The notes beneath the pieces were generated by a model. It was not told the DNA's origin, ran no database searches, and saw only the letters and a list, made by a program, of their open reading frames with translations. Positions 44,260 to 53,787 of a DNA stretch of 64,000 nucleotides are shown here, piece by piece; position 1 is the stretch's first letter, and the number at the start of each line of letters is the position of its first letter. The translations under genes and the position numbers were made by a program. Source of the stretch: a marine gamma proteobacterium HTCC2143 (GTDB taxonomy: Bacteria; Pseudomonadota; Gammaproteobacteria; Pseudomonadales; Dasaniaceae); NCBI GenBank assembly GCA_000169075.1, contig AAVT01000012.1, positions 1-64,000 of the forward strand, read 5' to 3'.

Positions 44260-45813
44260 ATGCAATTAAACCATAAAATCAATCATTTAGTTTTCCGATC
44301 TGTTCTACTCCTCTGTGGGGTTATCTTATCCCTGAGCAGCCATGCAAAAACTGTCGAACTCACTACCAGCCAAGGGAAGTTAATTGGAACCTCATCTGCA
44401 ACGAATAACGACATCAGCGTATTTAAAGGTATACCTTTTGCCAAACCACCGGTGGGCAGTCGTCGCTGGACACATTCTGAATTAGCGGATACCTGGGAAG
44501 CCTCGCGTCTAGCCACTCAATTTAGTCCTGCTTGCATGCAACACCCCTACCCCGAGGGTACATTTTTCTCGAGGCCAAGCCTGCCTACCAGCGAAGATTG
44601 TCTTTATTTGAATATTTGGAGCGGCGCAAAGGCAGAGGAAAAGCTGCCGGTCATGTTATGGATTCATGGAGGCGCCCTAACCCGCGGTACAGCAGCGATT
44701 TCGGCTTACGATGGCACTGCTTTGGCATCAAAGGGTGTAATAGTGGTCTCCATCAACTATAGGCTGGATGTTTTTGGTTACTTTTCGCACCCTGAATTAA
44801 AGCTTGGCAATGGCCAACCAGCCGCTAATTTTGGTACATCTGATCAGGTGACCGCACTTCGATGGGTAAAAAAATATATCAGTGAATACGGCGGCGATCC
44901 CGATAATGTCACGATATTCGGTGAGTCTGCGGGATCCCGCAGTGTTCACCATTTGATGTCGACTCCCGCTGCTAAGGGTTTATTTCATCGCGCCATAGGC
45001 CAAAGCGGCAGCAGCTTAGAGTCAATGTCCGATGCCCGCCTAACGGCTAGCGCATCAAACCAAATGGCGTTGAACTATCAGCTAGCGGCAAAAGCAGAAT
45101 CGCTGGCAGATCTGAAGCAAATCGATGCAGCGAGTATCCTGACTACGGCCAAAGATTTTAGGTTTCGTCCGGTGTTGGATGGCAACATATTTGAAGATCA
45201 GATCTACACGCTGTTTGAACAAGGTCAGTACAACTCAGTGCCACTGATGGTGGGATTCAATGCTGATGAAGGGACGACGCTAGGTGTCGCTGCGGCGGTT
45301 CCTAAAACACAGCAGGGCTATAAGGCCAGCGTCCATAAGCGTTTTGGGACATTAGCCGATGAGTTCCTGACGATTTATCCCGCTGACGATTTATATCGTT
45401 CGACGATGGATGCTTTTCGGGACAGCTTCGTGACATGGAGCATGCAAACCTGGGCAATGAGGATGGCAAATACCAGCCAAGCAGCGTATCTGTACTATTT
45501 TACCTTCGAGCCTTCAGGAGAAAAACTGGGAGCCTACCATGCGGCCGAAATCGTCTATGCCTTCAACAATATCGACCTCGTACTAGAATCAGTTCCTGAC
45601 AATCACAAGCGGCTCGCCGAAACAATGTCAGACTACTGGGTGTCATTTGCAAAATCAGGAACGCCTAATGCGAACGGGCTAACGGCTTGGATGCCTTACA
45701 GTAAAGACAATCGACAATACATTGAGTTAGGCGACAGGGTTACTGGGAAAAAAGACCTACTGCCGGGAATATGGGAGTTTCACGATAAAATTCGATTAGA
45801 AAAAGCTCATTAG
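44260..45813 (+). CDS. Secreted type B carboxylesterase
   Basis: The 517-residue alpha/beta hydrolase has an N-terminal signal peptide (cut near SHA-KTV). It shows the family's GIPFAKPPVGSRRW, EDCLYLNIW, oxyanion hole HGGALTRG, nucleophile Ser223 in GESAGS, and the His region GAYHAAEIVYAF. Likely hydrolyses lipid or aromatic esters in the periplasm or outside. Confidence 0.92.
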   Translation: MQLNHKINHLVFRSVLLLCGVILSLSSHAKTVELTTSQGKLIGTSSATNNDISVFKGIPFAKPPVGSRRWTHSELADTWEASRLATQFSPACMQHPYPEGTFFSRPSLPTSEDCLYLNIWSGAKAEEKLPVMLWIHGGALTRGTAAISAYDGTALASKGVIVVSINYRLDVFGYFSHPELKLGNGQPAANFGTSDQVTALRWVKKYISEYGGDPDNVTIFGESAGSRSVHHLMSTPAAKGLFHRAIGQSGSSLESMSDARLTASASNQMALNYQLAAKAESLADLKQIDAASILTTAKDFRFRPVLDGNIFEDQIYTLFEQGQYNSVPLMVGFNADEGTTLGVAAAVPKTQQGYKASVHKRFGTLADEFLTIYPADDLYRSTMDAFRDSFVTWSMQTWAMRMANTSQAAYLYYFTFEPSGEKLGAYHAAEIVYAFNNIDLVLESVPDNHKRLAETMSDYWVSFAKSGTPNANGLTAWMPYSKDNRQYIELGDRVTGKKDLLPGIWEFHDKIRLEKAH

Positions 45814-45895
45814 TTTGCGGCTATAACAGCGATACATTGACAATCTGGGCCGCGGCTACCAATTTAGCGCGCGGCAAAAAATCTGCGTGACTCTG

Positions 45896-46297
45896 TTAAT
45901 CAGCCATTCCACCTAGGGCGCTTTTAGCGCTCTCTACCGCATTTTCAGTTCCCATTTCTGCGGCGTCGTCCATCATCTCGGCGCCCATTTCTGCTGCGTC
46001 GTCCATTATTTCAGAGCCCATTTCTTCGGCGCTGTCCATCATATCACCGCCCATATCTTTTGCGTCGTCAGCCATTTCACTGGCAGCTTCGGTGACAGTA
46101 TCAACGGTATCCCCAACAACGTCTCCCGCAGAGCTCATGGCATCCGACGCACTATCTTTCATATTGCCCGCCGTTTCGCTGATTGAGCTACCGGCATCCT
46201 TGACCGCTTTTTCTACAGAGCTTCCCTCGTCTGATTGACCACACGCGGTAAGTACTGCTACAACCATTGAAAACAAAGCTAATTTTATCATATTCAT
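45896..46297 (-). CDS. Small acidic lipoprotein with amphipathic repeats
   Basis: The product begins MNMIKLALFSMVVAVLTACGQSDEG with a lipobox (LTAC), Cys19 being the lipid-modified residue. The mature part is an alanine/aspartate/methionine-rich amphipathic helix of about 11-residue repeats (AEMGAEMMDDAAEMG-like units). ATG at 46297 has GGAG 6 nt upstream, better than ATG at 46303. Resembles LEA/apolipophorin-like envelope stress lipoproteins by composition only. Confidence 0.8.
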   Translation of the reverse strand: MNMIKLALFSMVVAVLTACGQSDEGSSVEKAVKDAGSSISETAGNMKDSASDAMSSAGDVVGDTVDTVTEAASEMADDAKDMGGDMMDSAEEMGSEIMDDAAEMGAEMMDDAAEMGTENAVESAKSALGGMAD

Positions 46298-46303
46298 AAT
46301 CAT

Positions 46304-46785
46304 CTCCAGTGTGCTAAGAATTTAGCCGTTCCTGTTACGAATCTAAAGAGTAACAGAAATATAGCTGAAGCCGCTGTTATTTTAATGCCGGAAGTTACCC
46401 TAAGCTCTGGCCGAGCCACGAAATAACCAATAGCATCGCCGAAACAACGTCTCATTCTTGCCACATGGGTGCCCCCTACCCCTGCAGTGCTGTTAACCGA
46501 TGTTTGCCACCGGCTCGATTTATTGCAAAACCTCGCTAGTATCGTCCGCGAGAATATCAGTAATTTCAACGCTATAATCACCAATCCCCAGTGCAGCTAG
46601 TACCGATAAATCCTAAAGATTAAACCCGTGTTCAAACATATTTCAATGTCTTACTTAGTTCGAGCAGCGGTACTATTTTTAAAAGGCTCTCTCGATGCTG
46701 GAACTTCACACGTCCATAACCAGCTGTTAAGCTGTCGATGGGTAGGTTTGATCGATGCCAGACCGCGACTGTTTCAGAGGCCAAT
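46304..46785. other. Divergent gap between lipoprotein and di-heme cytochrome genes
   Basis: 482 bp with one open frame of 94 codons (46300-46584, minus) that I do not accept as a gene. Ribosome-site AGAGG lies just before the 46786 start. Otherwise nothing recognised. Confidence 0.35.
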
Positions 46786-47379
46786 ATGTTGATTCGTCTA
46801 AAAAATATTAATCGCTTCATTGCCGTGATGATTGTTGCACTCTCTTTAGCTGTTTCACTTTCAACTCAAGCCCAGCAAGTTAACTATCCCGGTGACCGTT
46901 ATGGTTACGACAACACTACACCGCGAGTATTTATCTCAGACGATAAGCATATTGAGGAATGTGGTTCCTGTCATATGGCCTATCCGCCTGAGCTATTGCC
47001 CAAAGAAAGCTGGGAGAAAATCATAGCGAGACTTGATGATCACTTTAATGAAAATGCTGAACTCGATGCCGAGACGTCTGCCTATCTCTTAACATATCTG
47101 CAACTCAACGGATTACAGAATGACCACCCGAGTATTGAAACCGTGGCCCCCTGGTTTAAATCACTACCGGGTAATGCACCACTCAGGATTACCGAGTTAC
47201 CGGGTTTTTTAGCGCACCATGAAGATCCAATTCGACGACTGGGTGAGGGCAGCGATGTAGAGGGTTTTTTTAGTCCCTGTGAGGACTGTCACAAAGAAGC
47301 TGCTAGCGGAATTTTCAACAAGGAGCGAATATTCAGAGGATATGGGCCAGTATTCAAACGCTTCAGTGGCGAAAATTGA
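46786..47379 (+). CDS. Exported di-heme cytochrome c
   Basis: From ATG 46786 (AGAGG upstream) the 197-residue protein has a signal peptide (cut near TQA-QQV) and two heme motifs, CGSCH and CEDCH. It resembles the small di-heme cytochrome (DHC) family with the ECGSCHMAYPPELLP motif, which often accompanies b561-type electron donors. The nearest b561 is 12 kb away. Confidence 0.85.
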   Translation: MLIRLKNINRFIAVMIVALSLAVSLSTQAQQVNYPGDRYGYDNTTPRVFISDDKHIEECGSCHMAYPPELLPKESWEKIIARLDDHFNENAELDAETSAYLLTYLQLNGLQNDHPSIETVAPWFKSLPGNAPLRITELPGFLAHHEDPIRRLGEGSDVEGFFSPCEDCHKEAASGIFNKERIFRGYGPVFKRFSGEN

Positions 47380-47711
47380 TAGCCCCAATTGGGTTTAAAT
47401 TGCCGGCTTATTGCATGGAGGCATACAGAATAAAGCCCCAGCATGCTATCGAAAACCTCTAATTACTAACCGTGTAAACTGACTGAAAAGTGTCGCTCGT
47501 CTGCCGGCGGGGCCGCATCAAGGCAGTATTCTGACCCGTTTATCGGTATTCGTTGTGATCAGGCTAATTGACGGAGTCCTGATTGGTCTAGGTACTTGTT
47601 AGTGTAGCCGGGGCTGATGATACATTTCAGGCACTTATCTACTATCATCTCCCCGACTTGTCGTTTAACGTAACTGATTAAACCCGGCAGACAAATTTGA
47701 GTATTCTCCCC
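47380..47711 (+). other. Intergenic gap
   Basis: 332 bp without a credible gene, promoter or terminator. Confidence 0.35.
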
Positions 47712-48542
47712 ATGGAACACCACAGTAAATATTTTCACTCTAAAGGCCGGCTGGTATTTTGCCAGCGCTGGCAACCGGCTAATCACGTCAAAGGCGTTTT
47801 ATTGATCGCCCATGGCTTGGCTGAGCACTCCGGTCGTTATGCGGAAATCGCAGCGTTTTTTGTTGCCAACAATTATGCTGTTTGCTGCCTCGACCATATT
47901 GGCCACGGACAGTCCGAAGGACCGCGAGGTTTTATTAATCAGTTTACGGATTACACGGATACTTTAGATATCTTCTCGACGCAGGTCTCAGACTGGTATC
48001 CAAACTTACCGATTTTTCTGATCGGCCATAGTATGGGCGGGCTAATTAGCGCGCAGTTTCTCATTAAAAATCAGGAAAGGTTTGCCGGCAGCATCTTGTC
48101 CGGTCCTGCAATCAGAGCACCAAATGAACCATCCTCTCTGCTACTGATAATCGCCCGACTGCTATCGACACTAGCGCCTAAAATAGGCGTCATGCAACTG
48201 TCGGCCGACAACATCAGTCGTGATACGGCCGTCGTAAAGACTTATCGAGATGACCCGCTAGTCTATACCGGAAAAATTTCGGCTCGACTCGCCACTGAAA
48301 TTTTCAGCAGCATGACACTTGTGCAGGAGCATGCATCTGCCATCACCCTGCCAATGTTGTTGTTGCATGGCAGCGAAGATCGGCTCGCAGCGCCGGAAGG
48401 TTCGTCCCTGTTAAATGATAAAATAGCATCCCTCGACAAACAATTGATTATTTATCGAGGCCTGTACCACGAGTTATTTAATGAGCCAGAAAAACAACAA
48501 GTATTTACAACCATGCTTGATTGGCTAGAAAAGCGCAGCTAG
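47712..48542 (+). CDS. Monoacylglycerol lipase-like alpha/beta hydrolase
   Basis: The 276-residue hydrolase has the nucleophile elbow GHSMGG (Ser107), HGLAEHSGRY, LDHIGHGQSEGPRG, the acid in HGSEDRLAAPEG and the His in GLYHELFNEPE, as in human MGLL and bacterial PldB-like enzymes. ATG 47712 is preferred to the TTG at 47697. Likely releases fatty acids from monoacylglycerols. Confidence 0.9.
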   Translation: MEHHSKYFHSKGRLVFCQRWQPANHVKGVLLIAHGLAEHSGRYAEIAAFFVANNYAVCCLDHIGHGQSEGPRGFINQFTDYTDTLDIFSTQVSDWYPNLPIFLIGHSMGGLISAQFLIKNQERFAGSILSGPAIRAPNEPSSLLLIIARLLSTLAPKIGVMQLSADNISRDTAVVKTYRDDPLVYTGKISARLATEIFSSMTLVQEHASAITLPMLLLHGSEDRLAAPEGSSLLNDKIASLDKQLIIYRGLYHELFNEPEKQQVFTTMLDWLEKRS

Positions 48543-48591
48543 TACCGGCGCTCGCCAAACTCGACTGGTCGTGTTCATCTTAGTGCGCTCA

Positions 48592-49059
48592 TTACCGCTT
48601 TGGTCTGGTGTTGTCGGCTTTATGTAGTTTTTCAAGATAAGCATCGATAGCTAATTTAGCTGACGCGGGCAGTCCACCCTGGCTGTGCTGCTCTTTCAAT
48701 ATCGTTTCAATTTTTAAAATGAGTTGATCGACGTTCGTTTCTGCTGTCGACGATGCTGACACATTACCACTGTCAGATTCTTCCTCTGACTGGCTCTCCG
48801 CCTGCTCGTGTGAGTGCGGCCCAAAAAGATTTAACCAAACATCCGTTTTATGGCCTATTTTCATCAGTGCGTGAAAGGAGCCCTTCTCTTTATTCGGCCC
48901 TCGGACAAGGTCGATAACCGTGCAAACTATCGCGATCGGACTCAAAATCAAATCACGCACGGCATCCAGCGCCAGTTTTATTTGAAAAACAACCGCATCA
49001 CTAAATAGTGTGAGTCGCGACAATGGTTGAGATTGAGATACTCTAGCGTCTTCTTTCAT
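48592..49059 (-). CDS. Conserved-type hypothetical protein with hydrophobic N-terminal helix
   Basis: 155 residues: a hydrophobic/amphipathic helix pair around LFSDAVVFQIKLALDAVRDLILSPIAIVCTVIDLV (20-53), an acidic Ser/Glu linker (about 83-105), and a C-terminal helix ending in basic residues. I recognise no domain. Likely peripheral or membrane-associated. Convergent to the hydrolase. Confidence 0.65.
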   Translation of the reverse strand: MKEDARVSQSQPLSRLTLFSDAVVFQIKLALDAVRDLILSPIAIVCTVIDLVRGPNKEKGSFHALMKIGHKTDVWLNLFGPHSHEQAESQSEEESDSGNVSASSTAETNVDQLILKIETILKEQHSQGGLPASAKLAIDAYLEKLHKADNTRPKR

Positions 49060-49279
49060 CGTATGCCTCTATCCGTTAGGCTATTTTTACCAGATGTTAG
49101 ACAAAATCCAGTCCGCTTAGTCACACTGCTGAAGCGTCCTTACTAGCCTAGCACAACCTCATAGGGAACGAGAGCATCGCTCTTCGCACCAGCGGCCGCT
49201 GCTACTTAACCCGCCTTCGTTATGATCCGAAGCCACTAGTCGATTATAATAAAAGCCTTTGCACTTATACGGTTTCAAA

Positions 49280-49753
49280 ATGACCCACAATTATGCCTGT
49301 ATCGGCCTACATAATCCTAAATCACCCGTCAATGTGGGCTCGGTCATGCGAGCCGCGGGCTGTTATGGCGTAAACTCAGTTTTCTACACAGGGAAACGTT
49401 ACGATATAGCGAAATCCTTTTACACCGACACCCAAAGGTCCTACGAAACGCTTCCTTTAATAGCCGTTGATGATCTGGAAACGATCATACCCCTTGGCTG
49501 TGTGCCGGTAGCGATTGAGATGACTAAGGATGCTAGGCCACTACCCGCCTACAAACACCCGCCGCGAGCTTTCTATATTTTTGGCCCCGAAGATGGCAGT
49601 TTGAGGAAAAATATCATCGGTTATTGTAGCGATACTATCTATATTCCCACCACCGGCTGCATGAATCTTGCAGCAGCAGTTAATGTTGTTCTTTACGATC
49701 GTCTCGCAAAAGGCGACAACTATTCTTACCACCATGAGGAGCTCAGACGCTAA
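49280..49753 (+). CDS. SpoU/TrmH family RNA 2'-O-methyltransferase
   Basis: The 157-residue SPOUT protein has the N-terminal motif NPKSPVNVGSVMRAAGCYG, FYIFGPEDGSL (motif 2) and PTTGCMNLAAAVNVVLYDRL (motif 3, knotted SAM site). No extra RNA-binding domain, so it belongs to the minimal class that methylates tRNA or rRNA ribose; target unknown. ATG 49280 is preferred over the TTG at 49259. Confidence 0.9.
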   Translation: MTHNYACIGLHNPKSPVNVGSVMRAAGCYGVNSVFYTGKRYDIAKSFYTDTQRSYETLPLIAVDDLETIIPLGCVPVAIEMTKDARPLPAYKHPPRAFYIFGPEDGSLRKNIIGYCSDTIYIPTTGCMNLAAAVNVVLYDRLAKGDNYSYHHEELRR

Positions 49754-49770
49754 TAGAACCGCCATCCAAT

Positions 49771-50514
49771 TTATGATAACTGTTTGTGTAGGCCGCGAAT
49801 CAATGCTGGAATTTCACTCGGATGTAACAAAATATGATGAGGGTTTATACCTAATTCGGCGTCCAGAGGCTGCTGATGCTGAATCCAAACGGAGGTGATT
49901 CCACTACCGTGGGCTCCGGCAATATCAGCAGCCAGACTGTCACCAACGTGAACCGCTTCATGGGCTTCGCACCCTGCAAGCTTCAGTGCTTTAAAGAATA
50001 TTGAAGCCGCTGGTTTTTGCTCTGGCTCCTGCCCGCCGATGATAATGTGGTCGACGTGTTTGTCCATAGCAACCGCTTCGAGTTTTGGGATCTGCGAAAA
50101 CTCAGGCCCGTTAGTGATTACAACGAGAGTAAACAGCTTCCGAGCCTCGGCAAGAAAACTGACAATACCCGGATAGAAATGAAACGCCTCCAACCGGTTT
50201 ATATCAAACTGAGTTTGAAGGGTGTTGACCGCCGTATGGCTAACATCGTGCCGACCCTGCTGGGCAAGAAGATCTCGAATTAGCTGCCTACGAAATTCCT
50301 CTTCACTGCCTTGTTCAATGATCGGTAGATAGCGATCGCTTTGAGTAGCCGTCCACTGCCGATAGATTCCCGCCACGTAGGCCTCGGCTAACTTACCCCC
50401 ATCTACTTTTTGACCAGCCGCTGCTGCCTGCGCCATTAACAGCTTCGCCCGCTCATTAGCGGCGGCTGTGTCACATAAGGTTTCGTCCATATCTAAAAAG
50501 AGCGCTTTCAACAT
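49771..50514 (-). CDS. HAD-superfamily phosphatase (YjjG/NanP-like)
   Basis: The 247-residue HAD hydrolase begins MLKALFLDMDETLCDT (motif I), with VVITNGPEF (motif II), the Lys in EQKPAASIFFKAL and VGDSLAADIAGAHG (motif IV). The helical cap resembles nucleotidase YjjG and N-acylneuraminate-9-phosphatase. Start ATG 50514 gives the nucleophile at residue 9; a frame start at 50565 is not used. Confidence 0.87.
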   Translation of the reverse strand: MLKALFLDMDETLCDTAAANERAKLLMAQAAAAGQKVDGGKLAEAYVAGIYRQWTATQSDRYLPIIEQGSEEEFRRQLIRDLLAQQGRHDVSHTAVNTLQTQFDINRLEAFHFYPGIVSFLAEARKLFTLVVITNGPEFSQIPKLEAVAMDKHVDHIIIGGQEPEQKPAASIFFKALKLAGCEAHEAVHVGDSLAADIAGAHGSGITSVWIQHQQPLDAELGINPHHILLHPSEIPALIRGLHKQLS

Positions 50515-50847
50515 ATCAATCCGGTTAACTATTTGGGTGATAGACCGCGGGCATATCGCGGCCACAATAAATAGATCATGCTATTGTGCAGCTATAAGAA
50601 CCATCGGAACAGTGGGCCGTTGTTGCCTATTAGTCGATTAACATTGTGTAACAATGCATAGCTTTGTAAACCAGCCTTGCTGGCTAAGCCGACTACCCCA
50701 TAGTGAGTCTGTATATGACCTGATAGGATATGAGTAAACAGAGTTGCATCATCGGCAAAGAATCCTTATCTTATCGTACTTTTCGAACCAAAACTTGTGA
50801 CAAAGACTAACAATAAAACTCAACGGATAGATAGCGGAGCAGCACAA

Positions 50848-52545
50848 ATGTACACTGAAATGCAAACAGTATGGGACCAACTAACCGGGCAAGGGGGACC
50901 TTTCGAAGTCGTAGAAGCGGAAGTTGGCGGCAATTTACTCAAAACCTATGCCACCGCGCCTCCTAGTTTGCGGGAACTCTGGTTATCGTCTCTGGCATTT
51001 GCTGACCGTGATTACCTCGTATTTCAGGACGAACGGAAAACCTACGCAGAAGCCCATGCCGACGTCGCTGCTATCGCTAATTGGCTGCTGCAGCAAGGAA
51101 TAAAGCCTGGCGATCGTATTGCAATAGCAATGAGAAACTACCCAGAATGGCTGCTCATTTATTGGGCCTGCATGACTCAGGGTATCGCTATTGTGGGTAT
51201 GAATGCATGGTGGGTTGAAGAAGAAATGGCTTATGGATTGGAAGATTCAACCCCGAAAATTCTTTTTTGTGATCAAGAGAGGCTGGATCGCTTCAACAAT
51301 ATTCGGGACAACTTTACCGACATCCATGTTGTCACTGTTCGCTGCGCTTCAGCTAATGATACTGACATAGCCTACGAAACGGTTACGGCGACTCCGGGCG
51401 TATTACCCGATCAAACCGTAGCCCCTGATGACGACGCTTGTATATTTTATACCTCGGGTACAACAGGACGCCCTAAAGGTGCCCAGTTAACCCATCGTGG
51501 TTGTGTCAGCAATATCATGAACATCGCTTTTTTCGGCAATCTTGGCACATTAACCACGGCCCTAGTTGATAAGGTCGCCCCGCCCAACCCTGAAGATGCT
51601 GTCCCCATTTCTGGATTAATCACCACACCGCTCTTTCATGTAACCGCCAATAATTGCCTTGCCCAAGCCGCAACCGCCAGTGGCGGAAAGCTAGCACTGA
51701 TGTACCGATGGGACGCAGAAGATGCTTTAAAAATCATTGAAGCAGAAAAAATTACTAACTTAACCGGCGTCCCCGTCATGTCCAGAGAACTTATTTCCCA
51801 TCCGGATTTTGAAAAGTATGACACCAGTAGTCTTTTATCTGTTGGCGGCGGCGGCGCCCAGCTGCAGCCTGACCTGGTTGCAAAAATCGATAAAGCCGTA
51901 GCGACCGCAAGACCCTCAACAGGTTATGGAATGACTGAAACCTGCGGAATTATAAGTTCTATCAGCGGTGATTTTTTTGTCGATAAGCCCGACAGTTGTG
52001 GCCGGGCTGTTCCTACGCTAGATGCCAAGTGCTTTGACGCCGAGGGTAACGAAGTTGCCCAAGGCGAAGTAGGCGAAATGTGGGTGAAAGGCGCGCCGGT
52101 TATTAAAGGCTACCTCAACCGGCCAGACGCAACCGCCGAATCTATCACCGATGGTTGGTTACACACCGGCGACGTTGCTCGCATTGATAAAGAAGGCTTT
52201 ATTTTTGTGGTCGATCGAGTGAAAGATATGGTTTTGCGAGGGGGCGAAAACATTTACTGCGCTGAAGTTGAGTCCGTTGTTTTCCACATAGATGGAGTTG
52301 CTGAGTGTACCGTATTCGGTGTTGAAGATGATCGGCTCGGTGAGGAAGTTGGCCTGGCGGTGGTGTTAGCACCAGGATCAAATCTTGACGCCGAGGCTAT
52401 TCGCACCCAATGTGCTGCCAGAATGGCAAAATTCAAAATACCGCGCTATATATGGCTAATGACAGAATCTCTGCCAAGAAATGCCAGCGGCAAATTTTTG
52501 AAAAGAGAGCTACGTGAATCGCTGAAGATCAGCAATGCCGCATAA
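50848..52545 (+). CDS. Class I adenylate-forming acyl-CoA synthetase
   Basis: The 565-residue enzyme (from ATG 50848 with GGAG 8 nt upstream; a GTG at 50797 lacks a ribosome site) contains FYTSGTTGRPKGAQLTH, STGYGMTETCG, WLHTGDVARIDKEGFIFVVDRVKDMVLRGGENIY and the catalytic Lys in NASGKFLKREL. It activates a carboxylic acid as the CoA thioester. It is followed by nitronate monooxygenase at 36 bp, a probable operon. Confidence 0.9.
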   Translation: MYTEMQTVWDQLTGQGGPFEVVEAEVGGNLLKTYATAPPSLRELWLSSLAFADRDYLVFQDERKTYAEAHADVAAIANWLLQQGIKPGDRIAIAMRNYPEWLLIYWACMTQGIAIVGMNAWWVEEEMAYGLEDSTPKILFCDQERLDRFNNIRDNFTDIHVVTVRCASANDTDIAYETVTATPGVLPDQTVAPDDDACIFYTSGTTGRPKGAQLTHRGCVSNIMNIAFFGNLGTLTTALVDKVAPPNPEDAVPISGLITTPLFHVTANNCLAQAATASGGKLALMYRWDAEDALKIIEAEKITNLTGVPVMSRELISHPDFEKYDTSSLLSVGGGGAQLQPDLVAKIDKAVATARPSTGYGMTETCGIISSISGDFFVDKPDSCGRAVPTLDAKCFDAEGNEVAQGEVGEMWVKGAPVIKGYLNRPDATAESITDGWLHTGDVARIDKEGFIFVVDRVKDMVLRGGENIYCAEVESVVFHIDGVAECTVFGVEDDRLGEEVGLAVVLAPGSNLDAEAIRTQCAARMAKFKIPRYIWLMTESLPRNASGKFLKRELRESLKISNAA

Positions 52546-52581
52546 ATATAAAAATCACTACATTCTGAAGGAATCTGAATA

Positions 52582-53550
52582 ATGAAAACTAAAATAACGG
52601 AAATGCTCGGCATAGAAACACCCATCATCTGTGGCGGAATGATGAGAATCGGGACCGCCGAACTTGCAGCAGCGGCGTCTAATGCTGGTGCTTTAGGTGT
52701 TATGACCGCGCTAAGCCAACCTACACCTGCCTTATTAAAGGCAGAGATAGAGAAATGCCGGTCTCTCACCGACAAACCCTTCGCCGTAAATTTAACTGTA
52801 GGGGTCGTTGCTACAGAAATTAACTATGATGACTATGTCGATGTCATTATTGAAAGCGGTGTGAAAATTGTCGAAACTGCAGGACGTAGCCCTGAACCAT
52901 TCATGGAAAGATTCAACGCAGCGGGCATTAAAGTTATTCATAAGTGCGTGGCGGTGCGGCACGCATTAAAAGCAGAAAAAATAGGTGTTGCCGCTGTAAG
53001 TATTGATGGCTTTGAGTGTGCCGGTCATCCAGGAGAGGAAGATGTCACCGGATTGGTATTGATACCCGCCGCGGTAAATCGCTTGAAAATCCCCATAGTC
53101 GCCTCTGGTGGTATTGCCGATGGCCGCGGTTTAGCTGCAGCTCTGTCGTTAGGTGCCGAAGGTATCAATATGGGTACACGGTTCATGGTAACCCAGGAGG
53201 CCCCGATACATAACAATATCAAAGAGCGGATTGTTAATATGAACGAGACGGATACCTCACTCATATTTAGAACCTTTAGAAATACCGCCAGAGTTCTGAC
53301 CAATGATGTAGCGCTTAAAGTTGCAGAAGTCGAGGCTCAGGGCGGTGATTTCAGTCAGGTACACGGCCTAGTTTCGGGGCAAAAACAAGATGAGACCTGG
53401 AAATCCGGTGATATTGACGGAGGTATGATAACCGTTGGAATGTGCGGAGGACTCATTAATGATATCCCTACCTGCAAGGAGCTGGTTTCTACAATTGTTT
53501 CTGATGCCGAAGAAATTATTAATAAGCGCTTATCAGCAATGACTGCATAA
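52582..53550 (+). CDS. Nitronate monooxygenase-like FMN enzyme
   Basis: The 322-residue TIM-barrel flavoprotein has TPIICGGMMRIGTAELAAAASNAGALG, the His-containing loop GFECAGHPGEEDV, VASGGIADGRGLAAALSLGAEGINMGTRF and TQEAPIHNNIKE, typical of the 2-nitropropane dioxygenase/NMO family. In this setting it may be an enoyl/keto-acid-linked FMN enzyme and not a nitronate scavenger. A 10-bp hairpin follows the stop. Confidence 0.88.
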   Translation: MKTKITEMLGIETPIICGGMMRIGTAELAAAASNAGALGVMTALSQPTPALLKAEIEKCRSLTDKPFAVNLTVGVVATEINYDDYVDVIIESGVKIVETAGRSPEPFMERFNAAGIKVIHKCVAVRHALKAEKIGVAAVSIDGFECAGHPGEEDVTGLVLIPAAVNRLKIPIVASGGIADGRGLAAALSLGAEGINMGTRFMVTQEAPIHNNIKERIVNMNETDTSLIFRTFRNTARVLTNDVALKVAEVEAQGGDFSQVHGLVSGQKQDETWKSGDIDGGMITVGMCGGLINDIPTCKELVSTIVSDAEEIINKRLSAMTA

Positions 53551-53557
53551 ATCAGAC

Positions 53558-53580
53558 AGGGGAAGCTGCCAGCTTCCCCT
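53558..53580 (+). terminator. Hairpin after the nitronate monooxygenase gene
   Basis: AGGGGAAGCT-GCC-AGCTTCCCCT is a perfect 10-bp stem 8 nt after the stop. No T-run follows, so termination would be weak or Rho-assisted. Confidence 0.55.
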
Positions 53581-53787
53581 TCAGATGTTTACATCCCCTG
53601 TGCGCCTCGGCCAAAGAGCCGCGCTATCTGACGAATTAGAACTTAATAAGTCGTCCTGCTGGCCCTACCCATGAACGAAGCAGCATGTAATGAAGGACTA
53701 ATCCCGACAGTCGGTCATTGGGTAGACCACCCATACGTTAACGACGGTTTCAGAAGTCACAACCTATTCTCCGCTTGTTGGTCAATG

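Noticed and set aside
46300..46584. 94-codon minus-strand frame overlapping the lipoprotein start (ATGA)
   Set aside because: Composition is unlike a real protein, no ribosome site, no family; the lipoprotein's own ribosome site points to ATG 46297, which removes the apparent coupling.
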